Shown here piece by piece: positions 1-6,416 of a stretch of 9,460 bases of DNA; the first letter of the stretch is position 1; each line of letters opens with the position of its first letter. A program made the translations under genes and the position numbers. The notes below the pieces were generated by a model, which saw nothing but the letters and a program-made list of their open reading frames with translations, did not search any database and was not told where the DNA came from. Origin of the DNA: UMGS1071 sp045638545 (GTDB lineage Bacteria > Bacillota > Clostridia > Oscillospirales > Acutalibacteraceae). The stretch is taken from assembly GCA_045638545.1 (NCBI GenBank), contig JAZUBL010000076.1, forward strand, positions 1-9,460. Direction: 5' to 3'.

Positions 1-2
1 TG

Positions 3-1013
3 CGCTGCGGCGATGAAAAGAACCTGCGCAACTGAATTTCCTGCAACGTTGGCTGGGCACAGAACAGAATCGGCATCAACCGGCCGATTCGCTGCACTGT
101 AAACCCTGCTGTAGAAGTAGGGGAAGACTACGCAAAACGCAAAGTGACAAAGCCGTGCAATGTGGTTGTTATCGGCGGCGGTGTTGCTGGCCTGGAGGCA
201 GCCTGCACAGCAGCAGAAGTTGGTTGTACCGTAGTTCTTATTGAGCGCGGCAAGCAGCTTGGTGGTCTGTCTGCTTCTCTGTCTAAAATTTCCGACAAGT
301 TCCGTCTCGACCATTTCATTGAATATCAGATTCAGCGTGTGGCAAAGTTGAAAAATCTGTTTGCACTGCCGGGCACAGAAGCAACCATTGAAATGGTTGC
401 CCGTTTCCATCCGGACCTGATTGTAAACGCAACCGGTTCCCGTCCGATTCTGCCGCCGATCGAAGGTCTGGCAGATGCGCTCCGTGCACCAAACTCTAAT
501 GTGTTTACCATCAAAGGCGCTATCAACAAGGATTTCGTTTATGAAGAAGACCTGCGCGGCAAGCGCGTTGCTGTTGCAGGCGGCGGTGCTGCCGGTGTTG
601 ATGCCATCGAGTTCTTTGCAAAGCGCGGTGCAGAAGTGTTCATCGTAGAGCAGAACGATCAGATCGGTTATGACATCGACCCGATCACCCGCTGCAACCT
701 GAACAACAATATGAAGAAGTACCCTGTTACCCAGTATGTTAACACAGAACTGAAGAAGGTGACAGCAGATACCTTTGAAATTGAGCGTGACGGCAAGCGC
801 GAAGTAATTCCGTTTGACTATGCGTACATCTGCCTTGGCATGATGTCCGATGCGCCGCTTCTGGATGATCTCTGCAAAACCTTCCGTCAGAGCGGTGTAG
901 AGGTACTGAACATCGGTGACAGCCGCGGCGCCCGCCGTATGATCGACGGTGTTCGTGAAGGCCGTAATATTCTGACAACATTAGAACATCTCCGCTATTT
1001 TGGAGTCGAATAA
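3..1013 (+). CDS. Old-yellow-enzyme/enoate-reductase-like NAD(P)H flavin oxidoreductase, C-terminal part, with in-frame TGA
   Basis: This is the C-terminal half of a multidomain enzyme of the 2-enoate / 2,4-dienoyl-CoA reductase family. In that family a TIM-barrel with FMN passes electrons via a 4Fe-4S cluster to an FAD/NAD(P)-binding half. The barrel lies off the left edge. The frame is open from 36 to a TAA at 1011-1013, and reading it back to base 3 gives the family's cysteine cluster region. The cluster has Cys codons at 42 and 93, but the expected first Cys is TGA (33-35) and the third is TGG (54-56). An FAD Rossmann motif (VVIGGGVAGLEAA) follows at about 165-205 and a second dinucleotide-binding motif (VAVAGGGAAGVDAIEF) at about 568-615. 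A GD-x-RGARRMIDGVREG C-terminal motif is near 918-960. A GTG at 144 could be read as a start but has no ribosome binding site and would begin after the cluster, so I treat the gene as continuing upstream. It may be a pseudogene, a selenoprotein or carry sequence errors. Family assignment is sure; the substrate is not known. Confidence 0.8.
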
Positions 1014-1018
1014 TTGTT

Positions 1019-1054
1019 AACAGCCGGCGCGGATTGCGTTCCGGCTGTTTTTTT
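1019..1054 (+). terminator. Rho-independent terminator after the flavin oxidoreductase
   Basis: A 9-bp stem (AACAGCCGG at 1019-1027 with CCGGCTGTT at 1041-1049) with a 13-nt loop runs directly into seven T residues (1048-1054). It starts five bases after the TAA, so the oxidoreductase is the last gene of its transcript. Confidence 0.88.
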
Positions 1055-1085
1055 GTTACAATAAAAATATTAAAAGGAAAGGGGA

Positions 1086-1964
1086 ATGGGTATGCTTTGC
1101 AGAGGAGACCGTATCGGCATTGTCTGTTGTTCAGACGGTCATCGGCCGGAGCGGAAAAAATCAAATAAAAAACTGGATACGATCCTGCGCACAATGGGGT
1201 TGGAACCGGTCTGGAGCGACTGTATTTACGTGGTGGAAGATGTATTCAGCGGCAGCGGCAGGGATCGCGCAGAAGCTGTGAATCGGTTTTATGCAGACGA
1301 AAGCATCAGGGCTGTGTTTGATATTTCCGGCGGCAACATTGCCAACAACGTGCTGGAGTATCTGGACTATGATCTGATCAAAGCAAATCCAAAGCCTTTT
1401 ATCGGCTACAGCGACCTGACAACGGTGCTCAATGCAATCTATACAAAGACGGGCAATCCGGGTATTCTCTGGCAGATGCGTCACCTGGCAGGACAGGACT
1501 GCGAACTGCAGCAGCGCCGTTTTCTGGATACGTTTTTTGAAGAAAAGAACGCCCTTTTCGATGCCCGCTATACCTTTATAAAAGGAAAAGAGATTTCCGG
1601 TACGGTAGTCGGCGGCAATATGCGCTGCCTGTTAAAACTGGTCGGTACGCCGTTCTGGCCGGACTGCACCGGGAAAGTACTCTTCCTGGAAGCGTTGGGC
1701 GGCAAACCGGGCGAAATGGCTGCCATGGCGGTGCAGCTGCGGCAGATGGGTGTTTTCTCGCAGATCAAAGGTCTCTTGCTGGGGACTTTTACGCAGATGG
1801 AAACAGAGAACTGTACCCCAACAGCAGCAGAGATTTTTCTGAAAGCGGCAGAACAGTATGATTTCCCGATTGTACAGACAAAGGAAATCGGTCACGGTAC
1901 CGATTCCAAAGCGCTGCGGATCGGGCAGCAGATTACAATCACAGAACAGGAGGGATCCTTATGA
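1086..1964 (+). CDS. S66 family LD-carboxypeptidase (LdcA/MccF type)
   Basis: A 292-residue cytosolic serine peptidase of family S66. Known members cleave the L,D bond of murein tetrapeptides during peptidoglycan recycling (LdcA) or inactivate microcin C-type compounds (MccF). The catalytic set is visible: Ser109 in the elbow GYSD (107-110), Glu202 in LFLEALGG and His270 in the GHG motif near the C-terminus. Length fits the family (about 280-350). There is no signal peptide or membrane segment, which fits a cytosolic enzyme. The start is slightly uncertain: ATG at 1086 or 1092, two codons apart, with a purine-rich AAAAGGAAAGGGG at 1072-1084 that could serve either. The gene follows a terminator, so it should have its own promoter, but I see no strong box in the short AT-rich gap 1055-1071. 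It ends in TGA overlapping the next ATG, so the two are probably translationally coupled. Recycling versus resistance function cannot be separated by sequence alone. Confidence 0.9.
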   Translation: MGMLCRGDRIGIVCCSDGHRPERKKSNKKLDTILRTMGLEPVWSDCIYVVEDVFSGSGRDRAEAVNRFYADESIRAVFDISGGNIANNVLEYLDYDLIKANPKPFIGYSDLTTVLNAIYTKTGNPGILWQMRHLAGQDCELQQRRFLDTFFEEKNALFDARYTFIKGKEISGTVVGGNMRCLLKLVGTPFWPDCTGKVLFLEALGGKPGEMAAMAVQLRQMGVFSQIKGLLLGTFTQMETENCTPTAAEIFLKAAEQYDFPIVQTKEIGHGTDSKALRIGQQITITEQEGSL

Positions 1965-2773
1965 TCATAGATTTTCACACCCACGTGTTTCCTGATAAAA
2001 TTGCAGAGAAAACAGTGAACGCTCTGGAGAAGAGCGGCGGCAGCATGGCGCACACCAACGGTACTCTGCAGCAGCTGCGGGAATCCATGGCGCAGAGCGG
2101 CGTGGATCTTTCTGTTGTAATGCCTGTAATGACACGGCCTTCCCAGTTCAATACAGTCAATGCCTTTGCTGCAGAGCTGAACAAACTGGACGGCATTCTG
2201 TCTTTTGGCGGCTTTCATCCGGATACCGACGACTATAAGCGTGATTTGGACGCTGTGAAAGCCCTTGGCCTGAAAGGCGTGAAGATCCATCCGGACTACC
2301 AGGATTGCATGATCGATGATCCGCGCTATGTGAATATGATCCGCTATGCTGTGGAAAATGATCTCATGGTGCTGACCCATGCCGGCATTGATCCGGGTTT
2401 CCCGGATCTGGTACATTGCCCGCCGGATAGAGGTGCTGCCATGCTGGAAATGGTTTACGGCGATACTGTACCGGAGCAGCCGAAAATTATTTTTGCACAC
2501 ACCGGCGGCTGGGGCAGAATGGACGACATGGAGAAATATCTCTTCGGTAAGCCGATTTATATGGATATCAGCTTTGTGATTCGTCTGATGCCGCCGGAAG
2601 ATATGCTGCACATCATTCGCGGTCATGGTGCAGACAGAATTCTTTTTGCATCGGATTCTCCATGGGGCGGCCAGCAGCAGACGCTGGATCTGCTGCGGAA
2701 TCTGCCGCTGACAGAGGAAGAGATGGATCTGATCCTTTATAAAAACGCGAAAAAGCTTCTTGGTATGGAATAA
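1961..2773 (+). CDS. Metal-dependent amidohydrolase (amidohydrolase_2 / TIM-barrel hydrolase)
   Basis: A 270-residue amidohydrolase-superfamily protein. Metal-ligand candidates are His6 and His8 in the N-terminal DFHTHVFP motif, the His of LTHAG near residue 138, the His of IFAHTGGWG near residue 180 and the Asp of ILFASDSPWGG near residue 230. This order and spacing fit the amidohydrolase_2 group (hydrolases and decarboxylases such as the ACMSD-like enzymes). The reaction is not predictable from these motifs alone. The ATG overlaps the stop of the upstream carboxypeptidase (ATGA), and a strong AGGAGGG at 1948-1954 sits six bases before it, which fixes the start. No signal peptide is seen. 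Pairing with an LD-carboxypeptidase suggests the two act on related amide or peptide substrates, but that is inference from gene order. Confidence 0.88.
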   Translation: MIIDFHTHVFPDKIAEKTVNALEKSGGSMAHTNGTLQQLRESMAQSGVDLSVVMPVMTRPSQFNTVNAFAAELNKLDGILSFGGFHPDTDDYKRDLDAVKALGLKGVKIHPDYQDCMIDDPRYVNMIRYAVENDLMVLTHAGIDPGFPDLVHCPPDRGAAMLEMVYGDTVPEQPKIIFAHTGGWGRMDDMEKYLFGKPIYMDISFVIRLMPPEDMLHIIRGHGADRILFASDSPWGGQQQTLDLLRNLPLTEEEMDLILYKNAKKLLGME

Positions 2774-2784
2774 CCCGCATAAAT

Positions 2785-2828
2785 CCCCCTGTTCTTGCAT
2801 AACAATGCGAAGAGAGGGGGCTTTATTT
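2785..2828 (+). promoter_or_regulatory. Hairpin between amidohydrolase and PRC-barrel gene that covers the ribosome binding site
   Basis: CCCCCT (2785-2790) pairs with AGGGGG (2815-2820), and an inner helix of TCTT with AAGA and CAT with ATG closes around an AACA loop. The 3' arm is also the only purine-rich Shine-Dalgarno candidate (GAGGGGG, 2814-2820) for the ATG at 2829. The following CTTTATTT is a poor T-tract, so this is either a weak terminator or attenuator, or a structure that restrains translation of the next gene. Confidence 0.6.
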
Positions 2829-3122
2829 ATGAAAGGAAGATTGAATGATCTCCGCAGTAAAGAGGTCATTACCGTAGAAGACGGGGTACGGCTTGGCTAT
2901 GTATGTGACGTAGAACTGGACACAACAGAAGCGAAACTGACCGGACTGGTCATTTACGGCAGGCTGCGTTTTTTCGGTCTGCTGGGCAAGGCAGCAGACC
3001 GAGTGATCCCCTGGGAAAATGTGAAAACCGTGGGGGATGATACGATTCTGGTACATTACAAAGAACCGCAGAAACCTGCCAAAAAAGGAGACTGGCTGGA
3101 TCGAATTTTTTCTGAAAAATAA
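2829..3122 (+). CDS. PRC-barrel protein of the YlmC/YmxH family
   Basis: A 97-residue protein made of a single PRC-barrel-like beta domain. It begins MKGRLNDLRSKEVITVEDG, followed by RLGYVCDVELD, a hydrophobic GLVIYGR strand and an IPWENVKTVGDD segment, the usual order in YlmC/YmxH proteins. Members are conserved in spore-forming Firmicutes and annotated as sporulation-associated; their molecular job is not established. I chose ATG 2829 because homology begins there and the GAGGGGG Shine-Dalgarno lies eight bases upstream. The in-frame ATG at 2760 would overlap the amidohydrolase and encode the hairpin region. The C-terminus is lysine-rich (PQKPAKKGDWLDRIF). The gene is followed at once by the rpsB promoter, which it nearly abuts. 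Confidence 0.85.
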   Translation: MKGRLNDLRSKEVITVEDGVRLGYVCDVELDTTEAKLTGLVIYGRLRFFGLLGKAADRVIPWENVKTVGDDTILVHYKEPQKPAKKGDWLDRIFSEK

Positions 3123-3134
3123 TGTAAAAAACAC

Positions 3135-3163
3135 TTGCATTTCAAAAAATAGTATGGTACAAT
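3135..3163 (+). promoter_or_regulatory. Sigma-A promoter of the rpsB-tsf operon
   Basis: TTGCAT (3135-3140) and TACAAT (3158-3163) are separated by exactly 17 bases. Transcription would start around 3170, giving a leader of about 118 nt before the rpsB ATG. Confidence 0.8.
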
Positions 3164-3173
3164 AACAAACAAT

Positions 3174-3267
3174 ATCGCCAAAAAGGCGGTAATACACACG
3201 ATTCCGATGAAACGGGATGGTGCTCCGCTTAGACGGGGTCTCTCGCTTTTTACAGAATCGGCGGTAA
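3174..3267 (+). promoter_or_regulatory. Structured 5' leader of rpsB, candidate autoregulatory RNA
   Basis: Three helices can be drawn. ATCGCC (3174-3179) pairs with GGCGGT (3185-3190) around AAAAA. CGATTC (3199-3204) pairs with GAATCG (3255-3260). Inside the latter, CTCCG (3223-3227) pairs with CGGGG (3234-3238). The octamer GGCGGTAA occurs twice, at 3185-3192 and 3260-3267, so the CGCC at 3176-3179 has two possible partners. In several bacteria S2 represses its own operon through an rpsB leader. Whether this leader does so is inference, and I do not recognise it as a named RNA family. Confidence 0.45.
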
Positions 3268-3287
3268 AACCAAGGAGGAAAATTAAA

Positions 3288-4016
3288 ATGGCAGTAGTAT
3301 CTATGAAACAACTTTTAGAGGCTGGCGTACACTTCGGTCACCAGACAAGAAGATGGAACCCAAAAATGGCTCGTTACATCTTCACAGAGCGTAACGGCAT
3401 CTACATCATCGACCTTCAGAAGACAGTTAAGAAGCTGGAAGAGGCTTACAACTTCGTTCGTGACGTTGCAGTTGAAGGCAAGCCAGTTCTCTTCGTAGGC
3501 ACAAAGAAGCAGGCTCAGGATTCCGTTAAGGAAGAAGCAGAGCGCGCAGGTGCATACTATGTTAACGCAAGATGGCTGGGCGGTATGATGACAAACTTCT
3601 CCACAATCCGTCGCAGAATCGATCGTCTCAAGCAGCTCAAGGCTATGGAAGAGGACGGCACATTCGATCTGCTCCCTAAGAAGGAAGTTATCGGTCTCCG
3701 TCTTGAGATCGGGAAGCTCGACAAGTTCCTCGGCGGCATCAAGGACATGAAGGAGCTCCCAGGCGCACTCTTCATCGTTGACCCACGCAAGGAAAGAATC
3801 GCTGTTGCAGAAGCTAAGAAGCTCGGCATTCCGATCGTAGCTATCGTTGACACAAACTGTGATCCAGACGAAATCGACTACGTAATCCCAGGCAACGACG
3901 ACGCTATCCGCGCAGTTAAGCTGATCTCCGGCACAATGGCTAACGCTATCATCGAAGGCCGCGAGGGTCAGATGGGCGCAGCAGCTGCAGAAACAGCAGA
4001 GGCAGACGCTGAGTAA
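3288..4016 (+). CDS. rpsB: 30S ribosomal protein S2
   Basis: A 242-residue ribosomal protein S2, a late-assembling protein on the back of the small subunit near the mRNA exit side. Diagnostic stretches include the N-terminal LLEAGVHFGHQTRRWNPKM, YIFTERNGIYIIDLQKT, VLFVGTKKQAQ, the RWLGGMMTNF motif, LPGALFIVDPRKE and the C-terminal IPVVA-like IVAIVDTNCDPDEIDYVIPGN. The acidic alanine-rich tail (AAAAETAEADAE) is usual in Firmicutes. The ATG at 3288 is preferred over one at 3207 because the protein family starts at MAVVSMKQ and AGGAGG (3273-3278) lies nine bases upstream. Codon use is strongly biased (AAG, GCA, ACA, GAC), as expected of a highly expressed gene. It is first in an operon with tsf. 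Confidence 0.98.
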   Translation: MAVVSMKQLLEAGVHFGHQTRRWNPKMARYIFTERNGIYIIDLQKTVKKLEEAYNFVRDVAVEGKPVLFVGTKKQAQDSVKEEAERAGAYYVNARWLGGMMTNFSTIRRRIDRLKQLKAMEEDGTFDLLPKKEVIGLRLEIGKLDKFLGGIKDMKELPGALFIVDPRKERIAVAEAKKLGIPIVAIVDTNCDPDEIDYVIPGNDDAIRAVKLISGTMANAIIEGREGQMGAAAAETAEADAE

Positions 4017-4067
4017 TTCTGGTTGTTTCAGATTTAAGATTTAGTTAATTGAAAGAAATACTCGTCC

Positions 4068-4087
4068 TACCCGGCGGGTATTTTTTT
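4068..4087 (+). terminator. Terminator-like attenuator between rpsB and tsf
   Basis: TACCC (4068-4072) and GGGTA (4076-4080) form a 5-bp stem with a 3-nt loop, immediately followed by seven Ts (4081-4087). The stem is short, so read-through is likely. It could set the S2 to EF-Ts ratio. I see no convincing separate promoter for tsf in 4017-4133. Confidence 0.6.
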
Positions 4088-4133
4088 GAAGAAATTCATA
4101 AATTCGAGAATTATTGAATTGGAGGAATTTAAA

Positions 4134-5051
4134 ATGGCTTTTACAGCAAAAGACGTAGCAGCACTTCGTGAGAAGACAGGCTGTGGTATGATGGACTGCA
4201 AGAAGGCACTGACAGCAACAGACGGCAACATGGAAGCAGCAATCGACTTCCTGAGAGAAAAGGGTCTGGCAGCAGCAGAGAAGAAGGCAAGCAGAATCGC
4301 AGCAGAAGGCGTTGCATTTGCATGCACAAACGCAGACGGCACAGTTGGTTGTGTTGTTGAAATCAACTCTGAGACAGACTTCGTTGCTAAGAACGATGAC
4401 TTCAAGGCACTGGTACAGGCAGTTGCTGACACAATCATCGCTGCTAACCCAGCAGACGTTGCAGCTCTGATGGAGTGCAAGGTTGTTGGTTCCGAGCAGA
4501 CAGTTGCTGAGCTGCTCCAGGAGAAGATCCTGACAATCGGCGAGAACATGAAGATCCGTCGTTTCGTTCGTTACGAAGGTCACATCGTAACTTACAACCA
4601 CGGTGACGGCAGAATGGCTGTAGCTGTTCAGTACGACACAACTGCAGAAATCGCAGCAAAGCCAGAGTTCGTTGAGTACGCAAAGGACGTTGCAATGCAG
4701 GTTGCAGCTCTCATCCCACAGTACGTTGACGAAGCAGCTGTTCCAGCAGAAGTTGTAGAGCACGAGAAGAAGATCCTCACAGAGCAGATCATCAACGACG
4801 GCAAGCCAGCAAACATTGCTGAGAAGATCGTTGCAGGCAGACTGCAGAAGTTCTTCAAGGAAATCTGCCTCGTAGATCAGCCATTCGTTAAGGATAACGA
4901 TGTAACTGTTCTCCAGTACACAAACAACACAGCAAAGGCACTCGGCGGCGACATCAAGATCGTAGCATTCACACGTTACGAGAAGGGTGAAGGCCTCGAG
5001 AAGAGAGAAGACAACTTTGCTGATGAAGTTGCAAACATGATCAACAAATAA
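4134..5051 (+). CDS. tsf: Translation elongation factor Ts
   Basis: A 305-residue elongation factor Ts, the guanine nucleotide exchange factor that releases GDP from EF-Tu in the cytosol. The N-terminal UBA-like domain (AKDVAALREKTGCGMMDCKKAL, residues 5-26) is followed by the TDFV motif at 81-84 (SETDFVAKND), which contacts EF-Tu and is nearly invariant. The core subdomains continue to the DEVANMINK end. The start at 4134 is set by the conserved N-terminus and GGAGG at 4121-4125; an earlier in-frame ATG at 4086 would sit in the terminator T-tract. Length matches the longer Firmicute forms. Codon bias matches rpsB. It is second in the operon and ended by a strong terminator. Confidence 0.98.
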   Translation: MAFTAKDVAALREKTGCGMMDCKKALTATDGNMEAAIDFLREKGLAAAEKKASRIAAEGVAFACTNADGTVGCVVEINSETDFVAKNDDFKALVQAVADTIIAANPADVAALMECKVVGSEQTVAELLQEKILTIGENMKIRRFVRYEGHIVTYNHGDGRMAVAVQYDTTAEIAAKPEFVEYAKDVAMQVAALIPQYVDEAAVPAEVVEHEKKILTEQIINDGKPANIAEKIVAGRLQKFFKEICLVDQPFVKDNDVTVLQYTNNTAKALGGDIKIVAFTRYEKGEGLEKREDNFADEVANMINK

Positions 5052-5082
5052 TTCGATTCTGATCGGGTTATTGTGATATAAG

Positions 5083-5116
5083 AACCGGGCAGGGCTTCGC
5101 GCTCTGTCCGGTTTTT
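5083..5116 (+). terminator. Strong terminator of the rpsB-tsf operon
   Basis: A 13-bp stem (5083-5095 with 5101-5113, two G-U pairs) closes a TTCGC loop and is followed by TTTTT, C and TTTTT (5112-5122). It lies 32 bases after the tsf stop. Confidence 0.92.
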
Positions 5117-5125
5117 CTTTTTAAA

Positions 5126-5159
5126 TAAAAAATACCCCCGGATATACCGGGGGATTTTT
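5126..5159 (-). terminator. Terminator of the minus-strand phosphoesterase, also usable from the plus strand
   Basis: CCCCCGG (5135-5141) pairs with CCGGGGG (5147-5153) around ATATA. On the minus strand the stem is followed by a U-rich stretch (A residues at 5126-5132 on the plus strand). On the plus strand it is followed by TTTTT (5155-5159). It begins about ten bases beyond the phosphoesterase stop and so insulates two converging transcripts. Confidence 0.88.
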
Positions 5160-5169
5160 ACTGTGCATA

Positions 5170-5712
5170 TTAAATTCTGTACTCTTTATAAACAGTACCA
5201 TCCAGTTCTTTCCACTGGAACAGTTCGCCGTCAAAGGTCATGTAGCCCAGCGGTGCGCCATCGCGGGAAATTGCAAGGGAGCCCGGGTTCATGTAAACGT
5301 GGGTGTTGAATTCTTCGCATGCAGGCACATGGGTGTGGCCGTGGAGCAGAATATCGCCCGGCTGCAGCGGCGGCAGATTATTGTTGTTAAAAACGTGGCC
5401 GTGTGTCACGTAGATCAGGCGCTTGCCGGCAGAAAGCACCGCATAGTCTGCCTGCATTGGAAACTGCAGAACCATCTGGTCTACTTCGCCGTCGCAGTTG
5501 CCGCGAACAGCCAGAATTTCTGTTTTCAGTTCGTTCAGCATTGCGAGCACTTTCTTTGGCGCGTAGTCCTTTGGCAGGTCATTTCTTGGACCGTGATACA
5601 GATGATCGCCCAGGAAGAGGATTCTGTCAGCGCCTTCGCGGCGGTATGCTTCCAGCATTTTTTCACAGTAGTAGGCAGAGCCGTGCAGATCAGATGCAAT
5701 AAACCATTTCAT
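5170..5712 (-). CDS. YfcE/MJ0936-type metallophosphoesterase
   Basis: A 180-residue calcineurin-like phosphoesterase of the YfcE group, a cytosolic di-metal hydrolase of phosphodiesters. YfcE hydrolyses bis-pNPP-type substrates in vitro; its natural substrate is unsettled. All motifs are present: Asp8 and His10 in SDLHG, Asp36 in LFLGDH, Asn72 in RGNCD, His104 in VTHGH, then His126 and His128 in LLHGHTH. A NPGS motif near residue 146 is also typical. The start at 5712 (ATG AAA TGG) follows the family N-terminus and has CAGGAG about ten bases upstream. A longer reading from 5889 is open but would cross the promoter. The gene points away from the AbrB-like gene and shares its upstream region. 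Length (about 180) is normal for the family. Confidence 0.93.
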   Translation of the reverse strand: MKWFIASDLHGSAYYCEKMLEAYRREGADRILFLGDHLYHGPRNDLPKDYAPKKVLAMLNELKTEILAVRGNCDGEVDQMVLQFPMQADYAVLSAGKRLIYVTHGHVFNNNNLPPLQPGDILLHGHTHVPACEEFNTHVYMNPGSLAISRDGAPLGYMTFDGELFQWKELDGTVYKEYRI

Positions 5713-5749
5713 CGTGTAGTCTCCTGTCATAATAGTGTATATTTCAAAT

Positions 5750-5778
5750 ATTATATCACGGAATTCGAAATGTTTCCA
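5750..5778 (-). promoter_or_regulatory. Promoter of the metallophosphoesterase gene
   Basis: Read on the minus strand, TGGAAA (5778-5773) and TATAAT (5755-5750) are 17 bases apart. The -10 is perfect and the -35 matches consensus at four of six positions. The start would be about 30 bases before the gene's ATG. Confidence 0.6.
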
Positions 5779-5796
5779 TCCTGTTTTTGGGAATAA

Positions 5797-5832
5797 GTCA
5801 AATTGGTATTTATTGCATGCCGGATATTTGAC
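5797..5832. promoter_or_regulatory. Inverted repeat overlapping the AbrB-gene -35 box, candidate operator
   Basis: GTCAAAT (5797-5803) and ATTTGAC (5826-5832) form a perfect 7-bp inverted repeat with a 22-bp spacer. The right arm covers the -35 TTGACC, so a bound protein would block that promoter. The AbrB-like product is the natural candidate for the binder, which is inference. Confidence 0.35.
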
Positions 5833-5856
5833 CTTTTCTGAATTCCTTGCTATAAT
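5828..5856 (+). promoter_or_regulatory. Sigma-A promoter of the AbrB-like gene
   Basis: TTGACC (5828-5833) and TATAAT (5851-5856) with a 17-base spacer, an almost perfect match. Transcription should begin near 5863, 40 bases before the ATG. Confidence 0.88.
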
Positions 5857-5904
5857 AGTCTGAAAGTAAGAATTTCTCACTGATAACAAAGGAGGGGTAT
5901 TACT

Positions 5905-6171
5905 ATGTTAGCAGAACTGCGTCAGAAGGCGCAGATAACAATTCCAAAAGATATTGTGGCGAAGCTTGGCCTTTCCGAGGGAGATAAGCTGGAAATATCG
6001 GAACGGGACGGCACCATCTGCATGACACCGGTAAAAGTTTATCCAAAGAAGTGTCTGAAAGATCTCTGGGATGAACTGAACAATGCCAAAGCGAAAATTT
6101 CTGCCGGCGAACAGATGGTGTTCCAAAAGCTGGAGTCCATGTTCAAGGACCTGGTGGAGGATCAGAAATGA
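5905..6171 (+). CDS. SpoVT/AbrB-domain DNA-binding protein
   Basis: An 88-residue protein with an N-terminal swapped-hairpin AbrB domain (residues about 3-45: a QKAQITIPKDIVAKLGLSEG core, then KLEISERDG and ICMTPV). Such domains bind DNA as dimers and occur in transition-state regulators and in antitoxins. The C-terminal 40 residues (LKDLWDELNNAK to VEDQK) are charged and likely helical, probably for partner binding. AAAGGAGG at 5888-5895, nine bases before the ATG, supports the start. The TGA overlaps the ATG of the next small ORF. Its size and overlap resemble antitoxin organisation, but the downstream ORF does not look like a known toxin, so a plain regulator is equally likely. Confidence 0.85.
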   Translation: MLAELRQKAQITIPKDIVAKLGLSEGDKLEISERDGTICMTPVKVYPKKCLKDLWDELNNAKAKISAGEQMVFQKLESMFKDLVEDQK

Positions 6172-6326
6172 AACCGTACCGGGACGATCGATCAATACCG
6201 CAGGATGAAGTGCCTGTGCTGGATTTAAGCTGTGCATACGGCTCTGTTGACGATTTATTGTCAGATCTCAACGGGGAACCTGCAGAAATGCAGGGAAAAA
6301 CACAGGAGAAAAAACAATCCAATTAG
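6168..6326 (+). CDS. Small hypothetical protein, 52 residues, coupled to the AbrB-like gene
   Basis: A 52-codon ORF that I do not recognise. It starts at an ATG overlapping the AbrB stop (ATGA) and has GGTGGAGG (6153-6160) seven bases upstream, so both coupling and its own ribosome binding site support translation. It begins MKPYRDDRSIPQDEVPV and continues VLDLSCAYGSVDDLLSDL. It is acidic in the middle, has one Cys, and ends with a lysine/glutamine-rich tail. There is no membrane segment and no toxin motif (no PIN, RelE or MazF signature). The DDLLSDL stretch could form a short helix that contacts the AbrB partner. It may also be the degraded remnant of a longer partner. Confidence 0.55.
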   Translation: MKPYRDDRSIPQDEVPVLDLSCAYGSVDDLLSDLNGEPAEMQGKTQEKKQSN

Positions 6327-6416
6327 CGGTTATTCCAATTTATTTCTATATTGATGAAAGAAATAGGATTTCTTCACAATATGTTCACATCAAGAAGGCA
6401 ATTTCTCCGACTGAAC

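Noticed and set aside
33..35. TGA read as a sense codon through a recoded genetic code
   Set aside because: TGA clearly ends the carboxypeptidase (1962-1964) and AbrB (6169-6171) genes, and Trp is encoded by TGG, so general recoding is not supported.
2760..2828. Longer PRC-barrel protein starting at ATG 2760
   Set aside because: It overlaps the amidohydrolase end and translates the hairpin; homology and the Shine-Dalgarno favour 2829.
3207..3287. S2 extended to ATG 3207
   Set aside because: It would translate the structured leader; the family N-terminus and AGGAGG point to 3288.
5713..5889. Metallophosphoesterase extended to 5889 on the minus strand
   Set aside because: The extension runs through its own -10/-35 boxes and the AbrB promoter, and the family N-terminus is at 5712.
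6358..6374. AT-rich 7-bp hairpin after the small ORF as a terminator
   Set aside because: It has no T-tract and few G-C pairs, so terminator function is not supported.
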